Assembly: GCA_025201865.1 (NCBI GenBank)
Contig: MU602710.1
Span: 8,478 to 51,435 of the forward strand
Reading direction: 5' to 3'
Origin: Ramicandelaber brevisporus
Lineage: Eukaryota > Kickxellomycota > Ramicandelaberales > Ramicandelaberaceae
Length of the DNA stretch: 42,958 bases
In this document: one piece after another, positions 1-9,430 of the stretch
Layout: each line of letters opens with the position of its first letter
Numbering within the stretch: the first letter of the stretch is position 1
Position numbers and translations under genes: made by a program
The notes under the pieces: generated by a model
Told to the model about the DNA's origin: nothing
The model's input: the letters and a program-made list of their open reading frames with translations, nothing else
Databases searched by the model: none

Positions 1-288
1 TCGACTCGCCCGTACCGGTCCATCAAGTTCCACAAGAAGGCCATTCGTGATGTTGCATTCCACAAGCGGTATCCACTGTTTGCCTCGGCGTCAGACGATT
101 GCTCGGTGCAGGTCTTCCACGGCATGGTTTACCAGGACTTGCTGCAGAATCCGCTCATTGTGCCAGTCAAGATTTTGAGAGGACATGATGGCAGCGGCGA
201 CCTTGGTGTGTTGGCTACAGAGTGGCATCCGATCCAGCCATGGCTCTTCTCCGCTGGTGCCGACCGTATGATTCGTCTCTACTCTTAA
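1..288 (+). CDS. ERB1: Ribosome biogenesis protein BOP1/ERB1, 3' end (partial)
   Basis: The frame is open from base 1 and ends with TAA at 286-288, so only the last 95 residues are present; the rest lies upstream of the window. The fragment holds the final WD40 blades, with [15 protein letters not shown] and the very characteristic [18 protein letters not shown], followed by a terminal blade ending in [10 protein letters not shown]. This matches the C-terminus of BOP1 (human) / Erb1 (yeast), a nucleolar WD40 protein of the PeBoW/Erb1-Ytm1-Nop7 complex that matures the large-subunit rRNA. The closing residues are at the usual family end. Identification rests on the family signature; the 5' part cannot be judged. 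Confidence 0.93.
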   Translation, partial: STRPYRSIKFHKKAIRDVAFHKRYPLFASASDDCSVQVFHGMVYQDLLQNPLIVPVKILRGHDGSGDLGVLATEWHPIQPWLFSAGADRMIRLYS

Positions 289-295
289 ACAACAA

Positions 296-345
296 AATAA
301 AAGAAGTTCATTAACATTACGATTATTATAATAGAACAGAATAAA
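296..345 (+). terminator. Candidate polyadenylation signals of the BOP1/ERB1 gene
   Basis: Two AATAAA hexamers lie 8 and 52 bases after the BOP1/ERB1 stop codon (296-301 and 340-345) in an AT-rich stretch. This is the expected 3'-end signal for a eukaryotic mRNA. Confidence 0.5.
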
Positions 346-604
346 ACAACTAATTATAAAAAAAGGAAGGCAGCAAAGATGGGGAGTGTTTGTGTTGCTC
401 CGCTGATGGGCTTCGACGGCGGTCGATAGAATCAGTAAACAATATGTAGAATTTCAAAGATGGTTAGAAGGTTGAGTTTCTCCCGCCTCACAGAGTGGTC
501 GGGTTGGAGTGAAAATCAATTACGTGAATAATTTCTTACGTGCCGTTCGCTCGTGGCCCCAGCTCGGCTACAGGAGGTTTCTATCCATATTTGGGGGGGG
601 GGTT
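346..604. other. Convergent intergenic region with a G10 tract
   Basis: Space between the converging BOP1/ERB1 and TypA genes. It contains a run of ten G (593-602) two bases beyond the TypA stop codon; on the TypA sense strand this is a C10 tract in the presumed 3' UTR. No gene is seen. Confidence 0.5.
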
Positions 605-2752
605 TTAAAGAGCGGCGCTGTCAGTTTTCTTGCGAGATTCCTTCTTGCGCAGACCCGAATCCAGAATACGCTTGCGCAGTCTAACGCTCTTTGGCGTGAC
701 TTCAATCACCTCGTCTTCTGCAACAAATGCAATGACTTGCTCAAGCGTCATGTTCTTTGGCGGCGCCAGTCTAATCGCGTCATCCTTCATCACTGTTCTC
801 ACATTTGACAGCTGCTTGGCCTTGGTCGGGTTCACTTCCAAATCACCTGAGCCGTCTTTATTGTACTCGCCAATGACCATGCCTGGATACACCTTTTCCT
901 GTGCACCAACAAACAACCGACCACGAGGCTCGATGTCGCGCAAAGCGTACGCGGTTGATGAACCGGAGCTCATTGAGATGAGCGAAGGCTTGCGAGTGCG
1001 CTCGAGTGGGCCGCGGTGTGGCTCGTAGGCATGCAAAACGTGATTGATGACACCGGTGCCATGGGTCTCGTTCTTGAACTCGGCAGCAAAGCCAAGCAGA
1101 CCACGGGTTGGGACGTGGAAGACAAGGCGGGCACGATCGGCACTATCCTGGCCGTTGGCCATTGGCGCATCGGTGTACGACTTGAGCTCGCCCTTGCGTG
1201 GCGCCATCTTCTCGATAACCAGACCGGCGTGCGCATGATCGACATCAATGGTCACTTCTTCGATTGGCTCCATCAAGTCACCAGTCTTTTCGTCGCGCTT
1301 GAACAGAACCTTTGGTGGGGAGATGGACAGCTCGAAGCCCTCACGACGCATCGTCTCAATCAGGACACCAAGCTGCAGTTCGCCACGGCCGCACACTTCA
1401 AATGAATCCTTGGACTTGGATTCGTTCATGGTCAGGGCAACGTTGGTCTCAATTTCTCCGAGCAATCTGTCGCGAATCATAGCTGAGGTGAAGATGGTGC
1501 CTTCTTGGCCACCAAGCGGGGAGTCATTGACCGAGAAGCTCATTGAAACCGTTGGTGGATCAACGGGCACAAACGGCAGCGGATCAGTTGGTGCCTGTGG
1601 GCTGCAAATAGTGGCATTCACACCAGCATTCTGAAGACCGGTGATTGTGATGATATCGCCAGCACCGGCTTCCTCAGTGGTCAGCTGCTCGAGACCACGT
1701 CTGAAGAAGATCTTGGTGCATCTGCCCTCCTCTGCAATCGAGCCCGTCAATGGCTGGCCAGGATTGCTCTCAATCTCCTGACGTGAGGACACGCTTGGAA
1801 TAATGGCGCGTATCGGATCGCCAACCTTGATGGTACCCTCAATGATGCGGCCAATGTACGACTTGCCCAAAAACGGGTTGCTGTCCACCTGTGTTACCAG
1901 CATTCGGAATGGCTTTTCGCGGTCCGCTGGGGATGGCGCCGGCACACGCTCCACAATAGCATCCAGCAGTGGAATCATGGAGTCATCGCTAGCACTCTCC
2001 GGCTTGTAGATGCCATCCTTGCCCTGGGCAATGTTGCGCGATGACCAGCCTTCTTTGGCAGAGCCAAACAGCAGTGGATAGTCCATCTGCTCCTCGGATG
2101 CACCCAGTGTCATGAACAGATCGAGAATTTCCGAGTCAACTTCGTTTGGTCGCGCAGTTGGTCTGTCAATCTTGTTCATGTAAACCACGGGCATGAGCTT
2201 TGGATTTGCAAGTGCCTTTTGAAGCACAAATCGAGTCTGAGCCATGGGACCTTCAGTGGCATCGACAACGAGGACAACACCGTCGAGCATGGACATGATA
2301 CGCTCAACTTCGCCGCCGAAATCAGCGTGGCCCGGAGTGTCGACAATGTTGATGCGATGGTCCTTGTAGTCGATACTGGTTACTTTGGACAGGATAGTGA
2401 TGCCTCGCTCTTTCTCGAGAGTGTTCGAGTCCATGACACGCTCGGTCGGGCCGTCACCATCTGGATTTGACTTGGCAGCAAGCACACCGGCCTGTCGCAG
2501 AAAGCAATCGACCAGGGACGACTTGCCGTGATCTACATGCGCCACAATTCCGAGATTGCGAATGCGGCTTGCTGGCAGCGATGCGAAGCGCAGCGCCGCG
2601 TATCTGAACGAGCTGCTGGATGGGAGTGCTGTGGCTGAAGAGTTCGACCAGATACCATGAAGTGATCGTGATGCTGCTGCTGCTGCCGTGGCTGCTGTTG
2701 TGGCTGTAGATGGCCGGCTGACCCTCGAAACGATTGCTCTCAACATGGTCAT
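605..2752 (-). CDS. TypA/BipA-family translational GTPase, probably mitochondrial
   Basis: Translation-factor GTPase of the TypA/BipA family, which in bacteria binds the ribosome and helps large-subunit assembly and stress growth. G1 (AHVDHGKS, residues 71-78), G3 (DTPGHADF) and G4 (NKID) are intact, followed by a domain-2 barrel and EF-G-like C-terminal domains including [10 protein letters not shown], a TypA hallmark. The open frame extends to 2782, but its first codon there is TTG. The first ATG is at 2752, with another at 2746. From there the protein is 715 residues, about 100 longer than bacterial TypA, and much of the excess is a Ser/Ala/Arg-rich N-terminal stretch of about 60 residues lacking acidic residues. 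That is typical of a mitochondrial presequence. Organelle targeting is inferred. The gene converges with BOP1/ERB1. Confidence 0.9.
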   Translation of the reverse strand: MTMLRAIVSRVSRPSTATTAATAAAAASRSLHGIWSNSSATALPSSSSFRYAALRFASLPASRIRNLGIVAHVDHGKSSLVDCFLRQAGVLAAKSNPDGDGPTERVMDSNTLEKERGITILSKVTSIDYKDHRINIVDTPGHADFGGEVERIMSMLDGVVLVVDATEGPMAQTRFVLQKALANPKLMPVVYMNKIDRPTARPNEVDSEILDLFMTLGASEEQMDYPLLFGSAKEGWSSRNIAQGKDGIYKPESASDDSMIPLLDAIVERVPAPSPADREKPFRMLVTQVDSNPFLGKSYIGRIIEGTIKVGDPIRAIIPSVSSRQEIESNPGQPLTGSIAEEGRCTKIFFRRGLEQLTTEEAGAGDIITITGLQNAGVNATICSPQAPTDPLPFVPVDPPTVSMSFSVNDSPLGGQEGTIFTSAMIRDRLLGEIETNVALTMNESKSKDSFEVCGRGELQLGVLIETMRREGFELSISPPKVLFKRDEKTGDLMEPIEEVTIDVDHAHAGLVIEKMAPRKGELKSYTDAPMANGQDSADRARLVFHVPTRGLLGFAAEFKNETHGTGVINHVLHAYEPHRGPLERTRKPSLISMSSGSSTAYALRDIEPRGRLFVGAQEKVYPGMVIGEYNKDGSGDLEVNPTKAKQLSNVRTVMKDDAIRLAPPKNMTLEQVIAFVAEDEVIEVTPKSVRLRKRILDSGLRKKESRKKTDSAAL

Positions 2753-3017
2753 CACTGGATAGGATCGGAAGTAGATCTGCAAAAAAAAAAGTAGATCAGG
2801 GGTGTATTGTTTTTTATTTTGTTGTTGTATTTCCCGCCGCCGAGATTTTTTTTATGGTTTGGTTTTTTTGAGGGACATTTTTTTTCTTTCCAGGAACGAG
2901 CATTGTTGCAGTCCTAGCCTGCTAGGAAACGAGAAGTACTACTACTGTATCAAAAGTAGATACTGCTTCCCCCTATCGCTTTGCAGGATTCAATTAAAAT
3001 CAACATTTAAGAGAATT

Positions 3018-5999
3018 TTAGAGTCTTTGAGTGATTTCTAGAACTGCATTGGCAATGGAATGTCGCCGTAATGGACCAGCTTGCGAGGAAACGCCACGGA
3101 GGAACCTCTGTCGTTCGATAGATGTCCATCTGGGAAACTGTCCTTCCTCAATCATTTGCAGTGCAGATAAAAGCTGGGATTCGTTGAAGCTTTGGGAGTC
3201 AGTGCGCAGCATTTTGATGATGCGATCAAGAGCCGATGCCATGGCTTCGTACTCAATGGCTGGACTAGCTGATACTGAGTGAGAGTCCATATGCTGTTGC
3301 TGCAACTGAGATTCGGGCTCTGGTGACTCCAACATCATTGCAGAGTCAGATTGATCTGCATAGCCGTCCAGTCCAGCTTCAGTTTGCTGCAGCTGTGGAG
3401 CTGGTTGAAGCGGCTGAGGCGGAGATGGAGTTCGAGTAGTGAGAGACGGTCTGTGTACACGTGGAATGTCGTCATCTTGAGCCATTGCAGTTGTGTGACT
3501 GGTTGGTGGCGGTGATGGGGTAGATTCTCTGTACAGAGGTAAAGGTGCATCGTCCTCTTCATCCATACCAGGAACGCGAATGGGGAATGGATCAGTCATC
3601 TCTCCATCTTCCATCTCGCTGTAACGAGGCAATGGGGAATCATGGCCATCATCTGTCATCATAGATTCAAAGTCTGAAGTGGATGAGAGCGCGGGCGATG
3701 GAAGTCGCTCACCGTCTTCACCGTCAATGTCACTGATTTGAGACTTTGATGAATCAGACTGATGGGGAGCCAGTCCAAGCCATGGCAGCAGGGAAGGAGA
3801 GTAGCCGTTGAGCGGGATTGATCTGCGCCTCAGTCTTCTCTTTCGAGTGACATTTCTTTGAGTGTTTCCAGCCATCATGTCCATATTTTCACCTGCAGCT
3901 TCATCCTCATTATCAGGCGAAGACTGTTTATCTTTCTGATAGGGATTACCAAACATTGAGCGATGTCTTCTTTGGATGTCTTCTTCTTCATCAAGTGCAT
4001 TTCTTAGCTCAGCTCTTTCGTTTAAACTAGTTATATTGTTAAAATGGCCCATTAGACTAACTGGCAATGAGTTCATTCCATCCTCCACAATGTAGTCCAA
4101 AGGTGAGTGAATTCCATATGGCTCAATGGTACTAACCTGTCCTCCAAGTGTTTTGACTCCTCTACTGCGGATTGTGCCCTGTCCAACTCCAATTGCATTT
4201 CCGTGCACTGCCGATATTGCTGCCATTGATGGTTTAATATTAACTGACTCTCCTCCCTGATGGGACACTCTTCGATCCATTGGTGGCGGAATAGTTGGTC
4301 CAATTAGCAGTTCGGAGTAAATTGAGCGCTGCAAATCACCCAGTACATCAAACAAGTTGGTTCTCATAATCCGCGCTGTAACTGTTTGTAATAGTTCATC
4401 CACTGAGGCTGCACTCGTCAATCCAGCCGATGTTTTGCTACTATTTAAGCCATTTGGAAACATTGATGTGCTTAATAGCGATGACGACGACGGCGACGAC
4501 AGTGACAATGCCGACGATGCAGATGCTGATGAATTAGAATGTGCTTCCAAACTGGCGGGTTGTCTCTTAGCCCACGCCTGTGAGATAGCTTCATGTTTAT
4601 ACTGCTGAGCCAATACATCGAGCGACTGAGGAAGTCTGGCTGAGTAAGTGAGTAATTGGGCTAGCTGGGCATAGCGAGGGAATCGACACAGTCTTTCATA
4701 CTGAGGTCTGTAGCCAGGTAAAATGTTATTCTTGGCAAAATCAATCATTTTGATTCTGAAACTCTCGCCACCTGATGCAATATTTCCAGATCCAAGCTCA
4801 GTTAATAGTCCAAATGAAGCCGGGAAGTTAAATGGAAATAGATACAATAGATAGCATTTGCTACTTCTGCTGTATTTTAAGAGTCCAAACGGAGGTTTAT
4901 TGGGAACAGACACATGCACACATTCATCTCCTCTTTCCATCAAAGGGTGTAATTCTGCTATATCGTCGTAGCTGTATATGGGTCGCTTATCAAAAGGCAA
5001 ATGTGGTGGAATACTGGGGAATGGGACCATCTCTGTGCGTGGATCGCCTATTATCAATGTGGGATATGATTCTCTTGGAGGGAATTTGACACTTGCTGGA
5101 TCCAAATGGTAAGATTCGGGTATTGGATACATTGTGGTGGCTCTTCTGTTGTTAGCTCTCATATCGTTGGTTTGCATTAGTGCATAGTTGTATTTTGCAG
5201 AGTTTGATTTGCTATTGATTACTAGCTTTAGATTAACTCCACTCCTATTCATTAATGCATGCACTTTTTTATTTCCAACAATTGGCGCCATTTTCTGAAA
5301 AGTAGCACCCAGTATAGGATACACTGTAAACTTAACATCTCTCAAACTCTCCAAAGTATAGTTCCAGGTTGGCATCTGCTGTCTAAATAGCTTATACAGC
5401 GGATCGCATATCCCGCCCTTTCCCAGCAATAGCATGCATAGCTTTTGATCCCATCTAAACGGAGTTGAATACAAATTAGCTCCAGGCGTCTCCAATACTT
5501 GTTGCTGAACGTCATTGATTGATGTATAGCCCGGACTCGAAGCAGGGTATCTTCTTTCGCCATCAGTCAGCCAAAATATAACAGTTCCATCCATCTCCTG
5601 TGCATATCTCCCATGACCAGGTGTGTCTAAATCCTCGCTCATTCTAATGTGACTCAATCTACTAAATATCTTTGCAAACGATGAGCCTGCTCCTGCTCTG
5701 TCTCGCGCTTGAATCAGCTTCAGCTGCTGTAGTAAATACTCGCTAGAATCCCGCTGTCCTGAATGAATGCCATTATATGTAGCCAGTATATAACTCTCTG
5801 GCTGAATTGGTTTGCAGCTTCTGCGCGCAGTCAGAAACTGCTCAACAAACGCCTTTGCAATTTCCAGCTTCGTCAGTCCATCTCCACCGCCCTTGCTGCC
5901 GTTATGGTTGCTGCTGTTGCTGCCAAGATCCTCTGTTGTTGAAGGCCGGAGGAGCTCGTTCATCGACGCCCCAGTGTCAAGTAGAAACACCACAAGCAT
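3018..5999 (-). CDS. INTS6: Integrator complex subunit 6 (INTS6/DDX26) homologue
   Basis: 993 residues. The N-terminus is a von Willebrand A-type domain starting MLVVFLLDTGASMN, as in INTS6, with TDGE later in the domain. Further family landmarks are TPFRWDQKLCMLLL, LPFDKRPIYSYDDIAELHPLMERG, FGLLKYS, and MFGNPYQKDK, the counterpart of the conserved FGNP segment. An acidic, Ser/Pro-rich linker follows (about 680-890). The C-terminal 70 residues form a helical block like the INTS6 tail. INTS6 belongs to the Integrator-PP2A module, which acts on snRNA 3' ends and promoter-proximal Pol II. One oddity: the metal-site motif reads D-T-G-A-S where the canonical form is D-x-S-x-S. The start ATG (5997-5999) is well supported because it precedes the first beta strand directly. 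It is divergent from the ceramidase gene, 284 bp away. Confidence 0.88.
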   Translation of the reverse strand: MLVVFLLDTGASMNELLRPSTTEDLGSNSSNHNGSKGGGDGLTKLEIAKAFVEQFLTARRSCKPIQPESYILATYNGIHSGQRDSSEYLLQQLKLIQARDRAGAGSSFAKIFSRLSHIRMSEDLDTPGHGRYAQEMDGTVIFWLTDGERRYPASSPGYTSINDVQQQVLETPGANLYSTPFRWDQKLCMLLLGKGGICDPLYKLFRQQMPTWNYTLESLRDVKFTVYPILGATFQKMAPIVGNKKVHALMNRSGVNLKLVINSKSNSAKYNYALMQTNDMRANNRRATTMYPIPESYHLDPASVKFPPRESYPTLIIGDPRTEMVPFPSIPPHLPFDKRPIYSYDDIAELHPLMERGDECVHVSVPNKPPFGLLKYSRSSKCYLLYLFPFNFPASFGLLTELGSGNIASGGESFRIKMIDFAKNNILPGYRPQYERLCRFPRYAQLAQLLTYSARLPQSLDVLAQQYKHEAISQAWAKRQPASLEAHSNSSASASSALSLSSPSSSSLLSTSMFPNGLNSSKTSAGLTSAASVDELLQTVTARIMRTNLFDVLGDLQRSIYSELLIGPTIPPPMDRRVSHQGGESVNIKPSMAAISAVHGNAIGVGQGTIRSRGVKTLGGQVSTIEPYGIHSPLDYIVEDGMNSLPVSLMGHFNNITSLNERAELRNALDEEEDIQRRHRSMFGNPYQKDKQSSPDNEDEAAGENMDMMAGNTQRNVTRKRRLRRRSIPLNGYSPSLLPWLGLAPHQSDSSKSQISDIDGEDGERLPSPALSSTSDFESMMTDDGHDSPLPRYSEMEDGEMTDPFPIRVPGMDEEDDAPLPLYRESTPSPPPTSHTTAMAQDDDIPRVHRPSLTTRTPSPPQPLQPAPQLQQTEAGLDGYADQSDSAMMLESPEPESQLQQQHMDSHSVSASPAIEYEAMASALDRIIKMLRTDSQSFNESQLLSALQMIEEGQFPRWTSIERQRFLRGVSSQAGPLRRHSIANAVLEITQRL

Positions 6000-6051
6000 A
6001 CTATTATACAGATCGCTTTTGGATCAAGCGGGCTAGCTCCTCAATCACCTC

Positions 6052-6109
6052 TTCTCGTCTCGTCTCGTTTCGTCTCGTTTCACCTCGTCTTGTCTCTTCT
6101 CGTTTCGAG
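6052..6109. repeat. Degenerate TCTCG/TTTCG pentanucleotide repeat
   Basis: About eleven imperfect copies of TCTCG, TTTCG or CCTCG in tandem within the 284-bp divergent region between INTS6 and ceramidase. The block is strongly pyrimidine-rich on the + strand. It may be part of the shared promoter or the ceramidase 5' leader; no function is shown by sequence alone. Confidence 0.7.
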
Positions 6110-6283
6110 CCAGGAAGAGTCTGTTTTGGTTGATGTAAAAGAGTTGATTTGCTCGCGAAATTTCTGCCACTTGCTCGAACTTGCACACACACACTCACTC
6201 ACACTCACTCTCCCAGAACTGCGGCTGACAAAAGTAACCCTCGCTTCCCCCCTTCTTTTTCACCTGCTGCTGTTGTCTTCCTC

Positions 6284-7219
6284 ATGCCTGTTGCTGCAGA
6301 TCCAAGCCTGGCGCCAGAGCCCTTCTGGGGTCCACCAACTGGCAACATTGACTTTTGCGAAGAAGCCTACCAGGTCAGTCTGTACATTAACGAATTCTGG
6401 AATACAGTCTCCAACCTCGGCTACATCGCCCTAGCGGCGTATGGTATCATTTGTACGTCTCGTTTAGGACTAGAGCGCAGATTCTATCTCTGCCACTTGG
6501 CGCTGATGCTGGTTGGGTTTGGCTCCAGTGCCTTCCACGCAACGCTGCGCACTCAAGAACAAATGTATGACGAGGTGCCAATGATTCTAGGCAGTGCATT
6601 CATACTGTATTCGATTCTATCAATGAAGACGCCGCGAGGTCAAACAAACTGGGGCTACATTGTTATATTGACAGCTGTGTGCAGTGGGCTGATGGTCAAC
6701 TATTTCATGGTGGATAATGCCATTGTGTTCCAAGTATCGTATGGAGCTTTGGTGGTACTGATTCAGGTTCTTGGTATGCGCACAATCATGTATCTCGAGG
6801 ACGTCACTGGCAATCCCGAAGCGGCTGCGCATTTTGAAAAGTGCAAAGATGCAGCCAAGTCACTGTTCATTCGAGCAATATTCACGTATGTACTTGGCTA
6901 CGGCTTATGGAACATTGACATGAATTTCTGCGATCACTTGATTGCCATTCGCGAAAAGGTCGGCCTCCCATTCAGCGCATTGTTCCAGTTCCATCTATGG
7001 TGGCATTTGCTTACTGGCCTGGGAACGTACAGCTGCACAACCATTCTGCAATACGTCAGAGATTTGGCACTGAATGGATCAAACCATCAATATGACATTA
7101 AGCAGTTTGGCCCAGGAATCCTATACCTGGCTCCAAGAACTCCTCAGCTACCACCCAAAATCAACGGACACATCAACGGTAGCTATGCACAGTCCAATGG
7201 TAAAGCCAAGTCTCACTAG
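6284..7219 (+). CDS. Alkaline ceramidase (YPC1/YDC1/ACER family)
   Basis: 311 residues from the ATG at 6284. The frame is open from 6149, but that upstream part is translated low-complexity leader (CA-rich), and the family N-terminus starts at FWGPPTGNIDFCEEAY just after this ATG. It is a multi-pass ER/Golgi membrane hydrolase that cleaves ceramide to a sphingoid base and fatty acid. Visible family residues are the N-terminal Glu/Asp/Cys cluster, EFWNTVSNLGYIAL, the Ser and His of GFGSSAFHATL, DEVPMI, the Asp of WNIDMNFCDH and the His of HLWWHLLTGLGTY. Together these give the zinc-binding His and Asp ligands of the CREST-type fold. About seven hydrophobic segments are seen, and the short polar tail is cytosolic or lumenal. 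Confidence 0.93.
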   Translation: MPVAADPSLAPEPFWGPPTGNIDFCEEAYQVSLYINEFWNTVSNLGYIALAAYGIICTSRLGLERRFYLCHLALMLVGFGSSAFHATLRTQEQMYDEVPMILGSAFILYSILSMKTPRGQTNWGYIVILTAVCSGLMVNYFMVDNAIVFQVSYGALVVLIQVLGMRTIMYLEDVTGNPEAAAHFEKCKDAAKSLFIRAIFTYVLGYGLWNIDMNFCDHLIAIREKVGLPFSALFQFHLWWHLLTGLGTYSCTTILQYVRDLALNGSNHQYDIKQFGPGILYLAPRTPQLPPKINGHINGSYAQSNGKAKSH

Positions 7220-7554
7220 ATAAACCCTTTGCGCCTCTAAGTTTACAATGAACCACATACATACACACATGCATACATAAAGTCTTCAATACAGTTAGCC
7301 TTTTATTTTTTCTATGATTAAAACTTGACTATAGATGACCATCGTCTGTATCTTCTACCCAAGCATTCTCTTCAGTAGTTAATGTCACACACACAAACGA
7401 TGACCTTCAATTCTTAGTGCATAGGTGTTGCTGCGAACTGGAGGTCCACTTGTAGTTTCAGGTTGCACCATCTTCAAGTTGCACCATCTTCAGCTTGGGC
7501 ATTCGTTTAGTGGAAACAGCAGTGCACATCAGCTGAAACACTATTCCTCCCACT

Positions 7555-7596
<42 letters not shown>

Positions 7597-7669
7597 GAAC
7601 AAGGACAAGCAAGAGGCAAAGGTTCTACCTGTAAAATTAGTGCATCTAAAACACAACAAAAAACACGAG
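7220..7669. other. Intergenic region between ceramidase and the 230-aa gene
   Basis: No gene seen. It holds AT-rich 3' UTR sequence of the ceramidase gene, a tandem duplication of about 16 bases (GTTGCACCATCTTCAA/G, about 7462-7494) and the AC microsatellite listed separately. Confidence 0.5.
7559..7595. repeat. (AC)n microsatellite
   Basis: Uninterrupted AC dinucleotide repeat, about 18 units, roughly 180 bp upstream of the 230-aa gene. Confidence 0.95.
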
Positions 7670-7678
7670 TATAAATAT
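7670..7678 (+). promoter_or_regulatory. Candidate TATA box for the 230-aa gene
   Basis: TATAAATAT lies 107 bases upstream of the ATG at 7777. It is a good TATA match at a distance that allows a short 5' UTR. The call is inferred from sequence and position only. Confidence 0.45.
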
Positions 7679-7776
7679 GAGGCAAGACATATCTAGCGAG
7701 CTCTCTTACTTTCTTTTCTCGTACATCCTGACTCAACAACGCAGCTTTCTACAAACTCGCATTCAACACTTACGAT

Positions 7777-8469
7777 ATGACCGTCAGCAGTTATACTCGA
7801 GCCATCTCTACGGATGATGTTGCCTCAAATGGCACTCCGGAATCACCTCCCTTTCAATGCCTTTGTCCCCTTGAGGTTAAAGTGCAAAAGGATGAATGCG
7901 AATGCGGCCCAACAGCTACTTTTGATCCGCATGGCATAGTGCGCAAATTTTTCAGAAAGCACGACATTTTTACTGTAGATGGTCGAAAGATGCACATGGA
8001 CTTTCTCGTGAGTTTTGCACGCAGTATCACCGCTCATCACGATGCCGGTAATTTATTTGACGCGGAATACCTGTTTTGTATCGCGACCACATACGAAGCG
8101 AGGATCAACGGAACCAAAAATCCCGATGCCTCCCATGATCGTGCTGCTAGTGTAGTGGAGCTAGTTGCTCAATATTTTTCAGACCTAAAGGCTGTTATTG
8201 ATAAACGGCCGGATGAGGTTAAAAGAAAACAGCTGAGTAAGGGTCTTGAGAGATGGAAAGAAGACTATTGCGAAGTTTTCAGTGATGCTCTGGGACATTT
8301 ATCTACGGATTGCATAGATAATCGAGCAGAAGAACCTAGTGATAAAAAGACGATGATACGCTATACAGATAAGATGGTACACTGGGCATGGGTCGTTTTG
8401 TACTATAGGTCGAAGCCACAGTTAATTAGATTAATTATAGAAAGCCAAGCGCATGCTTCCTTTAACTGA
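7777..8469 (+). CDS. Unrecognised 230-aa protein
   Basis: I do not recognise this protein. It starts at an ATG preceded by a TATA-like element and runs 230 residues without signal peptide or membrane segment. The N-terminal 50 residues contain a small Cys cluster (CLCPLE at about 28 and CECG at about 41) that could bind metal but is not a known motif. The rest looks alpha-helical and soluble, with many His, Asp and Glu residues. The last 24 codons and the stop (from 8395) form the first copy of a 92-bp tandem repeat, so the natural C-terminus may have been altered by that duplication or be its source. Start and frame are reasonable, but it could be a lineage-specific or decaying gene. Confidence 0.55.
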   Translation: MTVSSYTRAISTDDVASNGTPESPPFQCLCPLEVKVQKDECECGPTATFDPHGIVRKFFRKHDIFTVDGRKMHMDFLVSFARSITAHHDAGNLFDAEYLFCIATTYEARINGTKNPDASHDRAASVVELVAQYFSDLKAVIDKRPDEVKRKQLSKGLERWKEDYCEVFSDALGHLSTDCIDNRAEEPSDKKTMIRYTDKMVHWAWVVLYYRSKPQLIRLIIESQAHASFN

Positions 8470-8670
8470 ATTTTTTTTAGATTTGCGTTTTGTACTATAG
8501 GTCGAAGCCACAGTTAATTAGATTAATTATAGAAAGCCAAGCGCATGCTTCCTTTAACTGAATTTTTTTGCATGGGTCGTTTTGTACTATAGGTCGAAGC
8601 CACAGTTAATTAGATTAATTATAGAAAGCCAAGCGCATGCTTCCTTTAACTGAATTTTTTTTAGATTTGC
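8386..8670. repeat. Three tandem 92-bp units covering the 3' end of the 230-aa gene
   Basis: Units start at 8395, 8487 and 8579, each exactly 92 bp. An 83-bp core (GTTTTGTACTATAGGTCG... to the T-run after the stop) is identical in all three. The 9-bp junctions alternate: GCATGGGTC precedes cores 1 and 3, and TAGATTTGC follows cores 1 and 3. Unit 1 begins on a codon boundary and carries the last 24 codons and TGA of the upstream gene. Units 2 and 3 are downstream of that stop. Confidence 0.95.
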
Positions 8671-8738
8671 CAAAATACAACATTCCTCTTCAAACAGCTC
8701 GATAAAACACTTTATTATCTTTTTAAAAGAAGCACTAT

Positions 8739-9362
8739 TTATGTGTCGCTGACTGCGGGCTCGGTAGGTTCAGTAACAATGTCAGCAGCAGGATCAACAG
8801 GATCAACGGCGGGAGCAACTGGAGTATCTGGAGCGGTTGTTTTATACTCAAGAACAATTTCATTTGTCAAAGGATGTACATCGGCGCAGCATTTGTTTCC
8901 ATTCCGATACGAACTCGTAAACTGCTTTGTACAGTCCTCACAGCGCGCTCCACGACGGCATCCTGGGCTCCTCAAAATCCCTGGCTTCATCGTGAATCCA
9001 CCTTCATTATGCTCTACAAAATACTTGTTAATATCACTGTTGATGCATACCTGGCAGGGTTGTTTCTGTACCCATTCTCCACCGCTTTGATGCTGGGCTC
9101 CTTTGAGGTGATCGACGAGCATGAAGCGCTTGTCGAATCCGGCGTTACGGCATTGCAAGCAGCAGGGCGGGCGGAGAGGAGAAGGGACAATACGCTCACC
9201 CTTCTGGCGACCACGTTTAATGGGTCTGCCGTTGCGACGTTTCTTGACAGGCTGCTTGTTAGTTAAACGACCTGGGCGAAGCACGATTGGTGTATTATTG
9301 GCGTTGTCTTCGGCGGTGGTGGTAGCGGTAGTGGTGGACGCTTGTGGAGCTCGAGGTGCCAT
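8739..9362 (-). CDS. Small AT-hook-like, Cys-rich zinc-binding protein
   Basis: 207 residues from the ATG at 9360-9362, chosen because the open frame beyond it (to 9467) is only translated TG and TTG microsatellite. Residues 38-55 are strongly basic and contain NGRP followed by KRGR, resembling an AT-hook. Residues 68-91 give C-x2-C-x13-H-x5-H, a C2H2-like finger. Residues 103-118 give C-x2-C-x11-H, and 135-144 give C-x5-C-x2-C, with a CC pair at 158-159. This suggests two or three zinc sites and DNA or protein binding. The C-terminus is Pro/Thr/Val-rich and acidic. I cannot name the family. Nuclear function is an inference. Confidence 0.6.
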   Translation of the reverse strand: MAPRAPQASTTTATTTAEDNANNTPIVLRPGRLTNKQPVKKRRNGRPIKRGRQKGERIVPSPLRPPCCLQCRNAGFDKRFMLVDHLKGAQHQSGGEWVQKQPCQVCINSDINKYFVEHNEGGFTMKPGILRSPGCRRGARCEDCTKQFTSSYRNGNKCCADVHPLTNEIVLEYKTTAPDTPVAPAVDPVDPAADIVTEPTEPAVSDT

Positions 9363-9364
<2 letters not shown>

Positions 9365-9393
<29 letters not shown>

Positions 9394-9430
9394 TGTTGCT
9401 GTTGTTGCTGTTGTTGCTGTTGTTGTTGTG
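9365..9430. repeat. (TG)n followed by (TTG/CTG)n microsatellites
   Basis: About 14 TG units (9365-9392) run directly into about 12 TTG/CTG triplets (9392-9430), in the 5' leader of the zinc-binding protein. Read on the minus strand in frame they would encode poly-Gln followed by a His-Thr repeat. Confidence 0.95.
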
